Source of the DNA: CBDAQA01 sp965247815
GTDB lineage: Bacteria; Planctomycetota; Phycisphaerae; Tepidisphaerales; Tepidisphaeraceae
Assembly: GCA_965247815.1 (NCBI GenBank)
Contig: CBDFHW010000026.1
Coordinates: 62,001-126,000, forward strand
Direction: 5' to 3'
Length of the DNA: 64,000 bases
Within the stretch, counting starts at the first letter, position 1, and every line of letters starts with the position of its first letter. The notes below the pieces were generated by a model, which was given only the letters and a program-made list of their open reading frames with translations, did no database searches and was not told the origin of the DNA. The position numbers and the translations under genes were made by a program. Positions 1 to 9,106 of the stretch are shown here, piece after piece.

Positions 1-539
1 TGCTGCTCAAAACGCGGTGGAAAAATGTACGGATCCTGGCGGTCGGGGAACTGAACGGCAACGCCGATACAGACGACTTCCATTTTCACAAAATCGTCGG
101 CGGATATCTGGTGCAGGTCCGCGACGACCTGGGCAGCCGGCCGGCGGACTCCACCGGTTGGACCGTCGTTTCGAAGCGTCAACCGACGGCCGAAGAAATG
201 GACGACCTGAAGCTCGCGTGGGTCGCCTGCAAGCACGTCAAGAGCAATGCGATTGTCCTGGCCCGTCATGGCGCCGCCGTGGGCGTCGGTGGGGGTCAGG
301 TCGACCGGGTCAACGCCGCCCGTATCGCGATTCAAAAGGCCGGCGACCGCGTTAAAAATTCAGTCGCTGCGAGCGACGCGTTTTTCCCATTCCCGGACGG
401 ACCCGAATTGCTTTTCAACGCCGGCGTAACCGCTGTCATCCATCCCGGCGGATCCGTGAAGGACCAGGCGTCGATCGACTTGGCCGACGCGCACAATGCC
501 GCGATGGTTCTGACCTCGCAGCGGCACTTCAAGCATTGA
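1..539 (+). CDS. purH: Bifunctional AICAR transformylase/IMP cyclohydrolase (PurH), 3' part
   Basis: The last two steps of de novo IMP synthesis in the cytoplasm are formylation of AICAR from 10-formyl-THF and ring closure of FAICAR. Only the C-terminal ~178 codons are present; the frame is open from base 3 and the gene begins left of the window (the family is about 500-530 residues). The visible part belongs to the transformylase domain. Recognisable blocks are the KHVKSNAIV segment, the glycine-rich VGVGGGQVDRV segment, SDAFFPFPDGPE, and the VIHPGGSVKD block near the end that is shared by all PurH proteins. The N-terminal cyclohydrolase domain is outside the window. The next gene, at 591, is on the opposite strand, so the two converge. 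Confidence 0.95.
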   Translation, partial: LLKTRWKNVRILAVGELNGNADTDDFHFHKIVGGYLVQVRDDLGSRPADSTGWTVVSKRQPTAEEMDDLKLAWVACKHVKSNAIVLARHGAAVGVGGGQVDRVNAARIAIQKAGDRVKNSVAASDAFFPFPDGPELLFNAGVTAVIHPGGSVKDQASIDLADAHNAAMVLTSQRHFKH

Positions 540-590
540 TTTCCTCGCAGACTCGAAGTGCCGCCGGATAGACTCGGGCTTGCGGGCAAC

Positions 591-1031
591 TCAGGTGGTG
601 GGGGTCACTGGAAACCCTCGCTGAGCGTCGGTCGGCGGCGTGTACACGGCGTCGCTGAAGCCCAGCAACGGATAAAAGACGAACGGCAGAAGCGCCAGCC
701 CGATTCCGAAACCGGGGCTTTTTCCGAATCGCTCGGCGACCGCCAGCGCGACCAGAATGGCGGCGACGAAATTGACCACAGGAATGAAGAACAGGATCAG
801 CCACCACACGGGTTTGCCGACGATCTGCAGGAGAATGTAGATATTGTAAATCGGAACGATCGCCGCCCAGCCGGGTTGCCCGGCTTTCTCGAACAGCTTC
901 CACATCCCGACGATGATCGCGGCAATCAGCGCGAGCTCGATCACGACGACGAAGAGCCCGATGATTCCAGCCACCGCACCGCCGCCGTTGTTCGAAGGCG
1001 CTTGCGCCAATGAAGCAAAAGAGCCGACCAT
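591..1031 (-). CDS. DUF5684-type small integral membrane protein
   Basis: A 146-residue membrane protein. It has an N-terminal hydrophobic helix (about residues 19-43), a conserved cytoplasmic-face block (KLFEKAGQPGWAAIVPIYN), two further hydrophobic stretches (about 65-95 and 105-122) and a polar tail. The FEKAGQPGW...PIYN...GKP.WW pattern is that of DUF5684 proteins, which have no established function and are sometimes annotated near signal peptidase I. I use the ATG at 1031 because a good Shine-Dalgarno sequence (GGGAGG) sits 7 bases upstream; a longer frame to 1079 has no such site. It follows the beta-helix gene on the same strand after a 210-base gap, so it may have its own promoter. 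Confidence 0.8.
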   Translation of the reverse strand: MVGSFASLAQAPSNNGGGAVAGIIGLFVVVIELALIAAIIVGMWKLFEKAGQPGWAAIVPIYNIYILLQIVGKPVWWLILFFIPVVNFVAAILVALAVAERFGKSPGFGIGLALLPFVFYPLLGFSDAVYTPPTDAQRGFPVTPTT

Positions 1032-1241
1032 AAGATGCCTCCCAAACCCACAAAAGAAACGCGACGGGCGAACGGACAACTCAGGACACCTGAATCGTCA
1101 CCCGCCGATGTATCTAGAATCGCAGATTTGTGTTGCAGGGTAAAGAAAAATTTCGGCCGTCAGCGGTTTGGCAATTCGAGCGGTTTGTCATCGTCTTCAC
1201 GAAACATTTATGAGGCGAAGGCTCGATCTATCTTCCGAGAG

Positions 1242-3236
1242 TCACCGGGCCCCTGCGCCGCGGAGATCCAGCGGTTCGAATTCTATTTTTTGCATCGCTG
1301 CTGGTGAGGGTATAAACGCTTCGTCGCCCGGCACGAAGCCCGCGGACGAAAGAGATGACTTCCGGTCCCTCCCCGCGGATTGCCAGAACTTCCAGGATCT
1401 GTCGCCAAACCGGAGCGCGACCGCGTCGGGACAATCATATAGGTTTTGATCAAAGCTCAGGCCACCGGGCGATGTCTCGGTGAACACGCCGGTGCGCCAG
1501 TAAACTATGTTATGGGTGAACGTAAAAGATCGCGTTGCCTCTGCCCGGGTCCGGGCGATCTGCACGTCCCGGCCGAGCGCGAAAATGTTGTTCGTGACCA
1601 GATTGTCCCGTCCATAATGTTGGTGAAACCCACCGTGCGTCGTGCGGTACACCAGGTTCTTTTCGACGGTGATATTAGAACTGCCCTCGTCAAGATAAAT
1701 GCCCCATCCGCCGTACACTCTCGCGGTGATGTCGTGAAAAATATTCCCTCGGATAACAGTCCCTGGCTGCACGCCCAGCGTGTAAATCCCGCCCATGTCG
1801 CTCAAAAGGGGCCCGTCACCATCACTCTTCTTGCCGATGTCATGAACCAGGTTCGCTTCGACCACATTGCCCCGGCAAAGCGACTTGCCATAGCCCCAGG
1901 TCCAGCCCATCGAAAGACCGGTGTAGAAGAAATTCGCAATCTCGTTGTGTTCTATATGATTGTCATAGGACTCGCCGACCCAGATCCCGCACGCGCTTGC
2001 AAACTGTTTTCCCCCGTCGGTGATTCGGCAGTCGCTGATGACATTCCCGAACGCCTGTTCGGTGGGTGCCGACTTAGGGTCGCCGTCACCGATCTTTAAA
2101 CCCCCGGCTCCCAGATCGGTAAACGTGCAGTGCTCGACGCGATTTTGCCGGCAACCGGTACCGAGTTCCAGCCCCCAGTTGCCGATATGTTCGAACGTAC
2201 AATGATCGAAAACGCAGTCGTGCGAATGTTGCACGATCACACTTGCCGGCACCCCCAGATCGGCTTGGCCGAACCCGCCGACCAATAGCCCGTCTGCTTT
2301 CCGGTCGGTGATTTGCCCGGACGGCGTGGGTTCGGCGAAACTCCATTCCGTGTTAGAAAACGCGATTCCTGAAAACGTCACGTGGCTGCCGCCTTGAACG
2401 TTTATCAGGGTCGTCAGTCTCGATGCAACGACTTCCAGCTTCGCAAGGTTCTCCCCGTCCCTTGGCAGGTAATAGACCTTTCCGGCCTGACGATCGAGAT
2501 AAAATTCGCCCGGCTCGGTCAACCATTCCCGACTCCCTTCGAGCCAATACGGGTCGCCATTCTCCAGCTGAAACGGCGTCATCCGCTGACTCCGGATCAC
2601 GTGATTAGCCGGATCAACAGTCAAGCCCGCGAGATGGGCCTCGGCCCATCGGTTTCCGATAATCGCTTCCGAATCGGGAGGCAAAACATCGGGCATCTTA
2701 TCCGGCTTGAAGCCGAACCAGTTCTGGCCTGTATTCCAAGTTTGCTCTTTAATCGGGGTGATTTGAGCGTGGAGATAACCGTGTGACGGGTAACGCGCGC
2801 GAATGGCCCGCCGGCGGTTAACCCAGAGCTCCCGAAAATACCAGAGTCCCAGCCGAACCGCGGGCACTTCCGCCGACCAGCAGGCGTGCCCGTTGAAGGT
2901 GTCAACGCCCCAGTTGCCGATCGCGATCCCGCCGCTCAACACAACGGTCTGACCCTGAGCCGCCGTGATCGTGAGCGGTCCCGCGCTCGACGGAATCAGC
3001 AGAGGCCGATCGAGATAATAGACCCCGGCGTCGACTGCGATCGTGATCTTTTCGGCCGCGTGAGCCGGGTCCCGGCGCAGCAGCGACACCTTCGTGATCG
3101 CGGTCGCGAGCCCGCCCCCGGACCGCGGGTCGGGTGACACCCTCAATGTCAAGTCCGCTCTCAAAGACGAACAAGCTGCTGCGACCAACGCGAGCACTCC
3201 GGCGATGAATCGAATCGTCTTAAGGCGCGTCAACAC
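1242..3236 (-). CDS. Secreted right-handed parallel beta-helix protein
   Basis: About 664 residues from a GTG start. The N-terminus (TRLKTIRF followed by a hydrophobic stretch and SLRAD) looks like a Sec signal peptide, so the protein is probably exported. The next part resembles the N-terminus of polysaccharide-active beta-helix enzymes (GVYYLDRPLLIP, then LSGGI). From about residue 250 there are repeated turns rich in N, G, H and I, such as HSHDCVFDHCTFEHIGNWG and HNEIANFFYTG, typical of parallel beta-helix (PbH1) coils. Some GH141-like glycosidases share this arrangement, but the substrate cannot be read from the sequence. The frame stays open to 3425, inside moaB; the start at 3236 is preferred because it places the signal peptide first and avoids the overlap. 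There is no strong ribosome binding site. Confidence 0.75.
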   Translation of the reverse strand: MLTRLKTIRFIAGVLALVAAACSSLRADLTLRVSPDPRSGGGLATAITKVSLLRRDPAHAAEKITIAVDAGVYYLDRPLLIPSSAGPLTITAAQGQTVVLSGGIAIGNWGVDTFNGHACWSAEVPAVRLGLWYFRELWVNRRRAIRARYPSHGYLHAQITPIKEQTWNTGQNWFGFKPDKMPDVLPPDSEAIIGNRWAEAHLAGLTVDPANHVIRSQRMTPFQLENGDPYWLEGSREWLTEPGEFYLDRQAGKVYYLPRDGENLAKLEVVASRLTTLINVQGGSHVTFSGIAFSNTEWSFAEPTPSGQITDRKADGLLVGGFGQADLGVPASVIVQHSHDCVFDHCTFEHIGNWGLELGTGCRQNRVEHCTFTDLGAGGLKIGDGDPKSAPTEQAFGNVISDCRITDGGKQFASACGIWVGESYDNHIEHNEIANFFYTGLSMGWTWGYGKSLCRGNVVEANLVHDIGKKSDGDGPLLSDMGGIYTLGVQPGTVIRGNIFHDITARVYGGWGIYLDEGSSNITVEKNLVYRTTHGGFHQHYGRDNLVTNNIFALGRDVQIARTRAEATRSFTFTHNIVYWRTGVFTETSPGGLSFDQNLYDCPDAVALRFGDRSWKFWQSAGRDRKSSLSSAGFVPGDEAFIPSPAAMQKIEFEPLDLRGAGAR

Positions 3237-3301
3237 CAACCCGCTTTTTCGAGCCGGCCGAAGCTTACTGATAATGACGACCGTGTCCGGTCTGTTCACA
3301 A

Positions 3302-3817
3302 TCACGGTTGGTCTTTCCGCAGCTCGCGTAGCAGGTGTTTTATTTCCGGAAGAATCAGTTTGGTCATCGCCAGCTCGACCGCGGCCGTCGACCCGGGCAT
3401 GCTGAAAATCAGCTTGCGCCGGCAAATCCCGGCCACCGCGCGACTCAGCATCGCGCCGCTCCCAATCTGCTCGAAGCTCAACATTCGGAAAAGTTCACCG
3501 AATCCGGGCAAAGGCTGTTCGATGAGATTTTCGATGACGCCGATCGTTTGGTCCCTTCGGCTGATTCCGGTCCCGCCATTGGTCAGGACCACGTCGACGT
3601 CACCGTGATCCAGTAGATCGCGTAGCACCGATTCGATCACGGACGGTTCGTCTTTTACGATCGTGTAGTGGGTAACCGAATGGGCAGCCGCTGTGATCAG
3701 GGTGAGAATTTTTTGACCGCTTGAATCGGTTTCGGTGGTTCGAGTGTCGCTCAGCGTGAGCACGGCGCACCGGGCCGTGATCAAAAGAGCGCCGGAAATA
3801 TGTTCTTGATAACTCAC
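3302..3817 (-). CDS. moaB: MoaB/Mog-family molybdenum cofactor protein
   Basis: A 171-residue protein of the MoaB/MogA family, which binds molybdopterin and in MogA adenylylates it before molybdate insertion. Family landmarks are the N-terminal CAVLTLSDTR strand, the binding loop TNGGTGISRRDQT and the SMPGSTAAVELAM loop near the C-terminus. The start is a GTG; the stop of the lipoprotein gene lies one base before it, so the two are probably co-transcribed and translationally coupled. No other molybdenum cofactor gene lies in the window, so whether this copy serves a molybdoenzyme cannot be judged here. MoaB and MogA cannot be told apart from motifs alone. Confidence 0.85.
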   Translation of the reverse strand: MSYQEHISGALLITARCAVLTLSDTRTTETDSSGQKILTLITAAAHSVTHYTIVKDEPSVIESVLRDLLDHGDVDVVLTNGGTGISRRDQTIGVIENLIEQPLPGFGELFRMLSFEQIGSGAMLSRAVAGICRRKLIFSMPGSTAAVELAMTKLILPEIKHLLRELRKDQP

Positions 3818-3818
3818 G

Positions 3819-4307
3819 TTAATGCTGCGCCTCTTGAGCGTTTGCCGTCAACGCCTTCACTTCCGTAGCGTGCATCAGGCCGTTCGATGCCTGGCTGATT
3901 TCAAAGCTGTTTTGCCCCGGATACAGGGGTATGTCCAACCGATCGGCGTTGCCGCGGCTGATCGCGTTCATCTCGCTGAGGTTCGGATTTCCCGCGTAGA
4001 CCCGCAAGGTTGCCCGGCCGTCGGCGGAATAAAATCGACCCGCAATCCCGTTGCGAATGGCCGTCTTGCCGGGCGGAATAACCGCCCCCGGGGGTCTGTT
4101 GTCTGTGGCCGGGTGCGGCGGGGCAGCGAGCGTTTCCGGTGACAACCAATCCGGTTCTACCGGGCCGTTCGTCTTGGTCATGCAAATCGTCACCGGCGTG
4201 TCGAGCCGATTTCGAACCATGACCGAATACGTCCGTGTCTCTGAGAAACACCCGGTGGCGAACAAGAGAAGAAGGCATAGCAGCGGTCGGCGTTTCATCA
4301 GGGTCAT
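3819..4307 (-). CDS. Predicted lipoprotein of unknown function
   Basis: About 162 residues. The N-terminus is MTLMKRRP followed by a leucine-rich stretch and ATGC, a plausible signal peptidase II site that would leave a lipid-modified cysteine. The mature part (about 140 residues) has the segment TYSVMVRNRLDTPVTICMTK near its start and ends in a polar helix. I do not recognise a named family; a role in the envelope is inferred only from the lipobox. Two in-frame ATGs (4307 and 4298) are possible; a G-rich stretch upstream slightly favours 4307. It lies between the AmpG-like permease gene (84 bases upstream) and moaB (1 base downstream) on the same strand. Confidence 0.65.
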   Translation of the reverse strand: MTLMKRRPLLCLLLLFATGCFSETRTYSVMVRNRLDTPVTICMTKTNGPVEPDWLSPETLAAPPHPATDNRPPGAVIPPGKTAIRNGIAGRFYSADGRATLRVYAGNPNLSEMNAISRGNADRLDIPLYPGQNSFEISQASNGLMHATEVKALTANAQEAQH

Positions 4308-4391
4308 CGTACCCAGCCCCCCGAGCGGAAGGAATTCCTTCGGCCGGTGCGGAGATGCTTTGATAAAAAAGGAAACCGCATCCGCCAAGAC

Positions 4392-5651
4392 TTATGAATT
4401 GGGTGCTATCGCCGGGGCATCGATCGTTCGAGCCGCCTGCCGGGGCATCATCAGCAGCAGTAACAGGCTCGGCACCCCGGCCAGGGCGCTCGCAATAAAA
4501 AAACGTTGCCAACCGAACGCGCCCGCAAACTTCGACGCTGCAGGCGCTAAGAGGGGCTCGCTTGCCGCGGCGATCCCGGACAGGATCGCGTACTGGGTTG
4601 CCGAAAATGTGTGGTCGCACTGGCTGGTTAGATAGCTGACGAACGCGGCCGCGACCATGCCGGCGCAGAAGCTCTCGACGCACACCGAACCGACCATAAT
4701 CCCGCGGTCGGGTCCTGCCCGCGCGAGCACCCAGAAACCGAGGTTGCTTGCCGCGCCGAGAAGGCCACAGATCCAGAGGGCGTTACGGATTCCAATGCGG
4801 GTGACGACGATGCCGCCGATTAATACCCCGAAAATGGCGACGCCGAGTCCGAGCCCGTTTTTGATTCGACCGATCTCTTCGATCGGGATACCGAGTCGCT
4901 GCATGAAAGTCTGGGTGAGTGAAGCCGCGAGCATTTCCGGCACCTTGAACAGGAAGACGAATGCCAACAGCACCGGGCCGCCCCTGCGCCGGCAAAGGTC
5001 CAGCAGCGGCATGAGGACCGCGTCCTTCAGAGATTGCGGCGGGTGCATCGAAGGCGGTTCGGCTGACACAACGAACGTCGCGATTAAACTGAATCCCATC
5101 AACCCGGCGATCAGCGAGTAGACCGTGGACCACGCCAAGTGGTATTTGCCGACCGCGTAAAGCGACCCAGCACCCGAGCTGATCAGCGCCAGGCGGTAGG
5201 CAATGACCCAGATCGAATTTCCAACGCCGCGGGTGGAAGTCGTCAACACATCGGTTCTGTAGGCGTCGCCGGCGATGTCCTGACTCGCGCCGAGAAAGGC
5301 CAGTACGAATCCGAAAAGAATAATCCGGTCAAGCGAGCCCCTGCCCGCGGTCTGGCCCAGGGCGAAGATACTCAAGACCAGTAACAATTGCGTGACAACC
5401 AGCCACCCGCGCCGCCGCCCGAGCAACGGCGGGACGAACCGATCCATCGCCGGTGCCCAGACGAATTTGAGTGTTGCGGGCCAAGCCAGGACAGAAAGCG
5501 AGCCGATGTCGACGACGCTGAAGTTCCGCTGAGTCATCCACGCCTTCAGCGGGTCGCGAATCAGCGCGTAGGGAAGGCCGGACGCGAATCCGAGGGTCAG
5601 CATGGCCAGGAACTGGCGGGTCGATGTTTTGCTGGCCGTCCCTGGCAACAC
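4392..5651 (-). CDS. ampG: AmpG-like muropeptide/MFS permease
   Basis: A 419-residue major-facilitator protein with about 12 hydrophobic helices. The N-terminal block GFASGLPYALIRDPLKAWM, the first-loop region FVWAPAMDRFVPPLLGRRRGW and the helix-5 block GASQDIAGDAYRTD are AmpG hallmarks. AmpG imports GlcNAc-anhydroMurNAc peptides from wall turnover into the cytoplasm for recycling. The start shown is a GTG. A short-chain dehydrogenase gene ends 40 bases upstream on the same strand and a lipoprotein gene follows. No other wall-recycling gene (nagZ, ampD or murQ type) is in the window, so the exact substrate is inferred from the family only. Confidence 0.8.
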   Translation of the reverse strand: MLPGTASKTSTRQFLAMLTLGFASGLPYALIRDPLKAWMTQRNFSVVDIGSLSVLAWPATLKFVWAPAMDRFVPPLLGRRRGWLVVTQLLLVLSIFALGQTAGRGSLDRIILFGFVLAFLGASQDIAGDAYRTDVLTTSTRGVGNSIWVIAYRLALISSGAGSLYAVGKYHLAWSTVYSLIAGLMGFSLIATFVVSAEPPSMHPPQSLKDAVLMPLLDLCRRRGGPVLLAFVFLFKVPEMLAASLTQTFMQRLGIPIEEIGRIKNGLGLGVAIFGVLIGGIVVTRIGIRNALWICGLLGAASNLGFWVLARAGPDRGIMVGSVCVESFCAGMVAAAFVSYLTSQCDHTFSATQYAILSGIAAASEPLLAPAASKFAGAFGWQRFFIASALAGVPSLLLLLMMPRQAARTIDAPAIAPNS

Positions 5652-5691
5652 GTGCGCACAGTTGAATCGGCTTGAGCCGCGAGATCAACTT

Positions 5692-6507
5692 TCAGTTGCC
5701 GCCGATTTGTTTCCGATAGTTTTTAAGCGCCCGGTCCACCAGCGACGGGACGAACGTGCCGATGGAGACGCCGAACCGGGCCGACTGCAACGGCCATACT
5801 TCGGGTTTCGGGCGAATGATCGCTTTTACCATTTTCGCCGCAACCGTTGCCGCGGTTTGGCGGACTTCACCCTTGGCCGGCGGGGGGACGACCGACCCGC
5901 CGTGTTGCCCGGCCAGGTCGAAGAACTCGGTTTCGGTTCCGACCGGGTGAACGGTCGTCACCGCGACGTGCGCCGACCGTAGCTCGACACGCAACGCTTC
6001 ACCTAGGCTGAGCTGCGCCGCCTTGGTCGCGCAGTACGCCCCGAAGTATGGAAGCCCTCGCCTCGCGACCACTGACGAAACGATCATGATTTGCCCGCGA
6101 TAACCGTCCCGGTCGTCCTGGTTTTTGAAAACCGGGATCGCGGCGTGAATCGTATCGGTCGTCCCGAAGACGTTCGTCTGGAAGATTTGCCGCATCTCTT
6201 CGCAGGTGGTGTCCGCCGTCGATTTTGCCAGCCCGTAGCCGGCATTACACACGAGCGTGTCGAGTCGACCGAAACGACTCACCGTTTCGGTCACGACCCG
6301 CGCACAATCCTCGGACCGGGCCACGTCCGCCTGCACCACAAGATGGTTACCACCCAGTTCGGCGTTGAGCGCCTGTAGCCGATCCAGACGGCGCGCCGAT
6401 AGCGTTAGCCGCGCCCCCGCACCGGCGAGTTGCACCGCCAGCGCGCGGCCGATTCCCGAGCTCGCGCCCGTGATGACTACCACCATGCCTGCCAGGTTTC
6501 TTGCCAT
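5692..6507 (-). CDS. Short-chain dehydrogenase/reductase
   Basis: A 271-residue classical SDR with a Rossmann fold. Visible are the cofactor motif TGASSGIG near residue 13, the NAG motif (LVCNAGYG), a catalytic Ser in IVSSVVARRG and the active-site YCATK (Tyr and Lys). After the active site the protein has TTVHPVGTETEF, usual for SDRs, and a C-terminal helix of about 50 residues (VWPLQSARFGVSIGTFV) that may contact the membrane. The ADARRLDR-like basic residues after the second strand (SARRLDR) suggest NADP(H) preference. The substrate is unknown. This is the first gene of the minus-strand run that leads through ampG to the DUF5684 gene. Confidence 0.85.
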   Translation of the reverse strand: MARNLAGMVVVITGASSGIGRALAVQLAGAGARLTLSARRLDRLQALNAELGGNHLVVQADVARSEDCARVVTETVSRFGRLDTLVCNAGYGLAKSTADTTCEEMRQIFQTNVFGTTDTIHAAIPVFKNQDDRDGYRGQIMIVSSVVARRGLPYFGAYCATKAAQLSLGEALRVELRSAHVAVTTVHPVGTETEFFDLAGQHGGSVVPPPAKGEVRQTAATVAAKMVKAIIRPKPEVWPLQSARFGVSIGTFVPSLVDRALKNYRKQIGGN

Positions 6508-6759
6508 GGCGGGGATTCTAACCGGCAGTTCGAGCAGCGGATAACGGTGATAACTCCGCGAAATTTCCCGCAGATTGCCTGTGCTTGAATGAAAGTCATT
6601 CCGGCTGAAGACGAGTGCAAAAGGCGGTCAAGTCCGAATAGCCTGCGAAAATCGATTCACAACCGCCCGTTTCGCGGCCAATTTTTTGCTGCGTCGAATC
6701 GACCAAGGGATTGAAACAATCAGCGTCTCGGTACGCAGATCCTTTAAAGGGCACATCTT
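6508..6759. other. Intergenic region, 252 bases
   Basis: This spacer lies between the stop of the coiled-coil membrane protein gene and the start of the short-chain dehydrogenase gene, both on the minus strand. It probably holds the end of the upstream transcript and the promoter of the dehydrogenase run. I see a short palindrome (CCTTTAAAGG, about 6741-6751) but no convincing terminator hairpin and no conserved RNA. Confidence 0.4.
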
Positions 6760-8895
6760 CTATTTATCGAAGACGCCTTCGGTCTCGCTCTTTTTCAGTT
6801 CGGTCGTCTTCTGTTCAGCCTGGCTCTGTAACTTAATAATCTCGTTCAGCTGATTCAGCACGTCGACAAAACTATCCCACTGCGACATCTGCTTCAGGAT
6901 GACGCCCATCCGCGTGATCAGCTGATCCTGCCGTTCAGTCGCGGCAGCGACCGCGGTCGTGTCGTCGAATCTCAACTGGTCCAACGCGTCTTTCTGCGGA
7001 TTGACCAGCTCATCGTTCAGTTGCTGCAGCGGAGACAACACCTTGCTCTGCATCATTTCATACGCTTCGTCGGTACCCAGCGCGTTCAGCTTCATCTCCG
7101 TCAATGACTCGGCCAGCACCGTGCTGATTCGAGTGATCTCACGCTGCATAACCCGGTGCCGACGCCCCAGCGAAGCGGCGATGTCCTGAGACGGAACGGC
7201 GTTCATCTGATCCCGCACGGCTCGCGCTTCGTCCGACTGCTTACGGAACTTCGCACGCTCGGCCTGCTGCCTGAGCAGGATCTCGCGGAATAATTCTTCG
7301 GGCGCGACTACCCGAAAAGTGACCTCCCGGCTTTTCGTGGTCTGGGGCCCGATGTAGCAGGCATCACTCGCCCGCGCGCTGACCGTTACGAGGCTGCCGA
7401 TCGGCAGCTTCATAACATCGAGCTCGAGCACGTGCTTAGGATGGACCTCGGTCTCCACCGCGGGATTGGCAGGGCCGAACAGCGGTTGTTCCTCGAGGTG
7501 CGGTGTCAACTCCGATCGGTGCGAAGGGTCGGCGGTCTCGGTTTTTGTCACGAGGCTAATGCCGCTCACCCCGTAGTCGTCACGCGCGTCAATCGTCAAC
7601 GGGATTCGCGCCCGGGTCGTGATCCGGCTTTTCACGCCCGTGTATCCGAGGGTCACTCTCGGCGGTTGGTCGGTCTTCAGCCCGATCGTCACGATGCTCG
7701 GCACCGATGCGAGACCGGCGTCTCTGGACGCCAGCTCGATCTGCAGCTGGACACCGGCGGCGTGTGTCCAGGCAATGGAAAAATGCCGTTCGTCGATTTG
7801 CCGAAGATCCGAAGCTGCGGGTTGCGTCGTCGACGATTTCAGTTTCGCAGCGGCGATCGGCGTGTTGGCCGTAAACTGCAACTGCATCGCGGTCCGAGGG
7901 AGAAACGAAAGTTCGGAATCGGAGCCGTTGAAGTTAAAACTCGACGGTGACTTTTCAGTAGGGTGTTGCGTGATCAATTTCAGGTCGGTGATCTTGGGCC
8001 GGTCCGCCGGGCGAAGCGTGAGTGGCCCGAATGCGTCGTCCCCGCCGAAAATCTCGGCATCGACCGGCGCATTGATCGACGCAAAATCGTAGCGGAAATC
8101 GTTCGGCCCGAATGTCGTCAGATTTGCTTCGATGCGATCGCCGTCCCCTTCGCGAAATTTGATCGTGACCGTCTCGGGAACAACGCTACCTGGTTTCGCC
8201 ATGACGCGCAGGACGAAAGGCTCGCCGCGTGGAACAACGATCACGTTCTTCTCGTCGACGCCATCGACCTGCAGGTACGTTTTCTGCGGCCACGGCTCGT
8301 TAGATCCGCCGAGCACCCGCTGGGCCCACAACCGGGTCGTGCCCGGGGCCGCCGACGCGATCGCGATCGGGATCAGTACGGCGATGCCTATGACTGCGGC
8401 GGCCAGGTTTCGCCGGGTGTTATTTAATCGCGATTCGAACTGTACCTGTGATAGCGCGGCATGACATCGGGCGGCCGCCTTCTGCAGGAGTACGGTGGAT
8501 TCACCGCCCGGCCGGGCCATCATTGCCGGCAACTCTAGAATGGTTCCGACGTTGGCTGTCAGGTCCCCATTGTGTCCGACCATCCGGTCGAGTGCCGCGG
8601 CAAGCGTCAGCGGGTCGAGCTTCAAACGCAGCGGCGCGACGATCTGACGCCAAGCGAAAATCAGCAATGCTGTCGTTGCAGTAACGACCATGCCGACGCG
8701 TGCCGTCAGCGAAAGACGAAACAGTCGATCCAGCACGAACGTCAACAACGCGAGCAACACGGCGGCGGTAATCACACGCGCGGCACCCTCGAACACCAGC
8801 CGCTCGCGCACGCGCCCTCGAAAACCGGTCAGTCGATCTACGAGCGACTGGTAGACCTGCCGGGGCGTGAGTTCGGTGGCGTTGATGGATGTCAT
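6760..8895 (-). CDS. Large membrane-anchored coiled-coil protein (DUF4175-like)
   Basis: A 711-residue protein. Residues 1-50 are polar, two transmembrane helices follow (about 40-60 and 65-85), a short helical domain (LDPLTLAAALDRMVGHNGDL) comes next, and a third hydrophobic helix lies near 170-190. The middle part (about 210-520) is beta-rich with immunoglobulin-like strands and includes a PPRVTLGYTG segment. The last 180 residues are charged and predicted coiled coil (RQQAERAKFRKQSDEAR and onward). Proteins of this build sit next to VWA/BatA-type genes in planctomycetes. No catalytic motif is seen. It follows the VWA gene on the same strand after 211 bases. A structural or scaffolding role at the membrane is only an inference. 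Confidence 0.65.
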   Translation of the reverse strand: MTSINATELTPRQVYQSLVDRLTGFRGRVRERLVFEGAARVITAAVLLALLTFVLDRLFRLSLTARVGMVVTATTALLIFAWRQIVAPLRLKLDPLTLAAALDRMVGHNGDLTANVGTILELPAMMARPGGESTVLLQKAAARCHAALSQVQFESRLNNTRRNLAAAVIGIAVLIPIAIASAAPGTTRLWAQRVLGGSNEPWPQKTYLQVDGVDEKNVIVVPRGEPFVLRVMAKPGSVVPETVTIKFREGDGDRIEANLTTFGPNDFRYDFASINAPVDAEIFGGDDAFGPLTLRPADRPKITDLKLITQHPTEKSPSSFNFNGSDSELSFLPRTAMQLQFTANTPIAAAKLKSSTTQPAASDLRQIDERHFSIAWTHAAGVQLQIELASRDAGLASVPSIVTIGLKTDQPPRVTLGYTGVKSRITTRARIPLTIDARDDYGVSGISLVTKTETADPSHRSELTPHLEEQPLFGPANPAVETEVHPKHVLELDVMKLPIGSLVTVSARASDACYIGPQTTKSREVTFRVVAPEELFREILLRQQAERAKFRKQSDEARAVRDQMNAVPSQDIAASLGRRHRVMQREITRISTVLAESLTEMKLNALGTDEAYEMMQSKVLSPLQQLNDELVNPQKDALDQLRFDDTTAVAAATERQDQLITRMGVILKQMSQWDSFVDVLNQLNEIIKLQSQAEQKTTELKKSETEGVFDK

Positions 8896-9106
8896 CTTCG
8901 AACCCGGGTTAGCAATTGTTCAATCGACAGGGTCGTCCGCACGTGCAGCGTGCAACGTCTACGTTTAGACGAGCGCGGCGCGGCTTAACGACCAAGGCAT
9001 TGCGAATTAAACCCAGCCGCGATGTTTTCAGTCGTTTCTCGCCTTTCATCGTTGCGTCCATCGTATTTCCAGTCGACCTGTCGAACGGAGCAGCATCAGT
9101 TCGAAC
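8896..9106. other. Intergenic spacer with two small adjacent hairpins
   Basis: The 211-base spacer between the VWA gene and the coiled-coil membrane gene contains two neighbouring inverted repeats: GCACG/CGTGC around 8938-8952 and CGTCTA/TAGACG at 8956-8971 with a CGTT loop. Neither is followed by a T-run on the minus strand, so they are not clear terminators; an mRNA processing or stability element is possible. Confidence 0.35.
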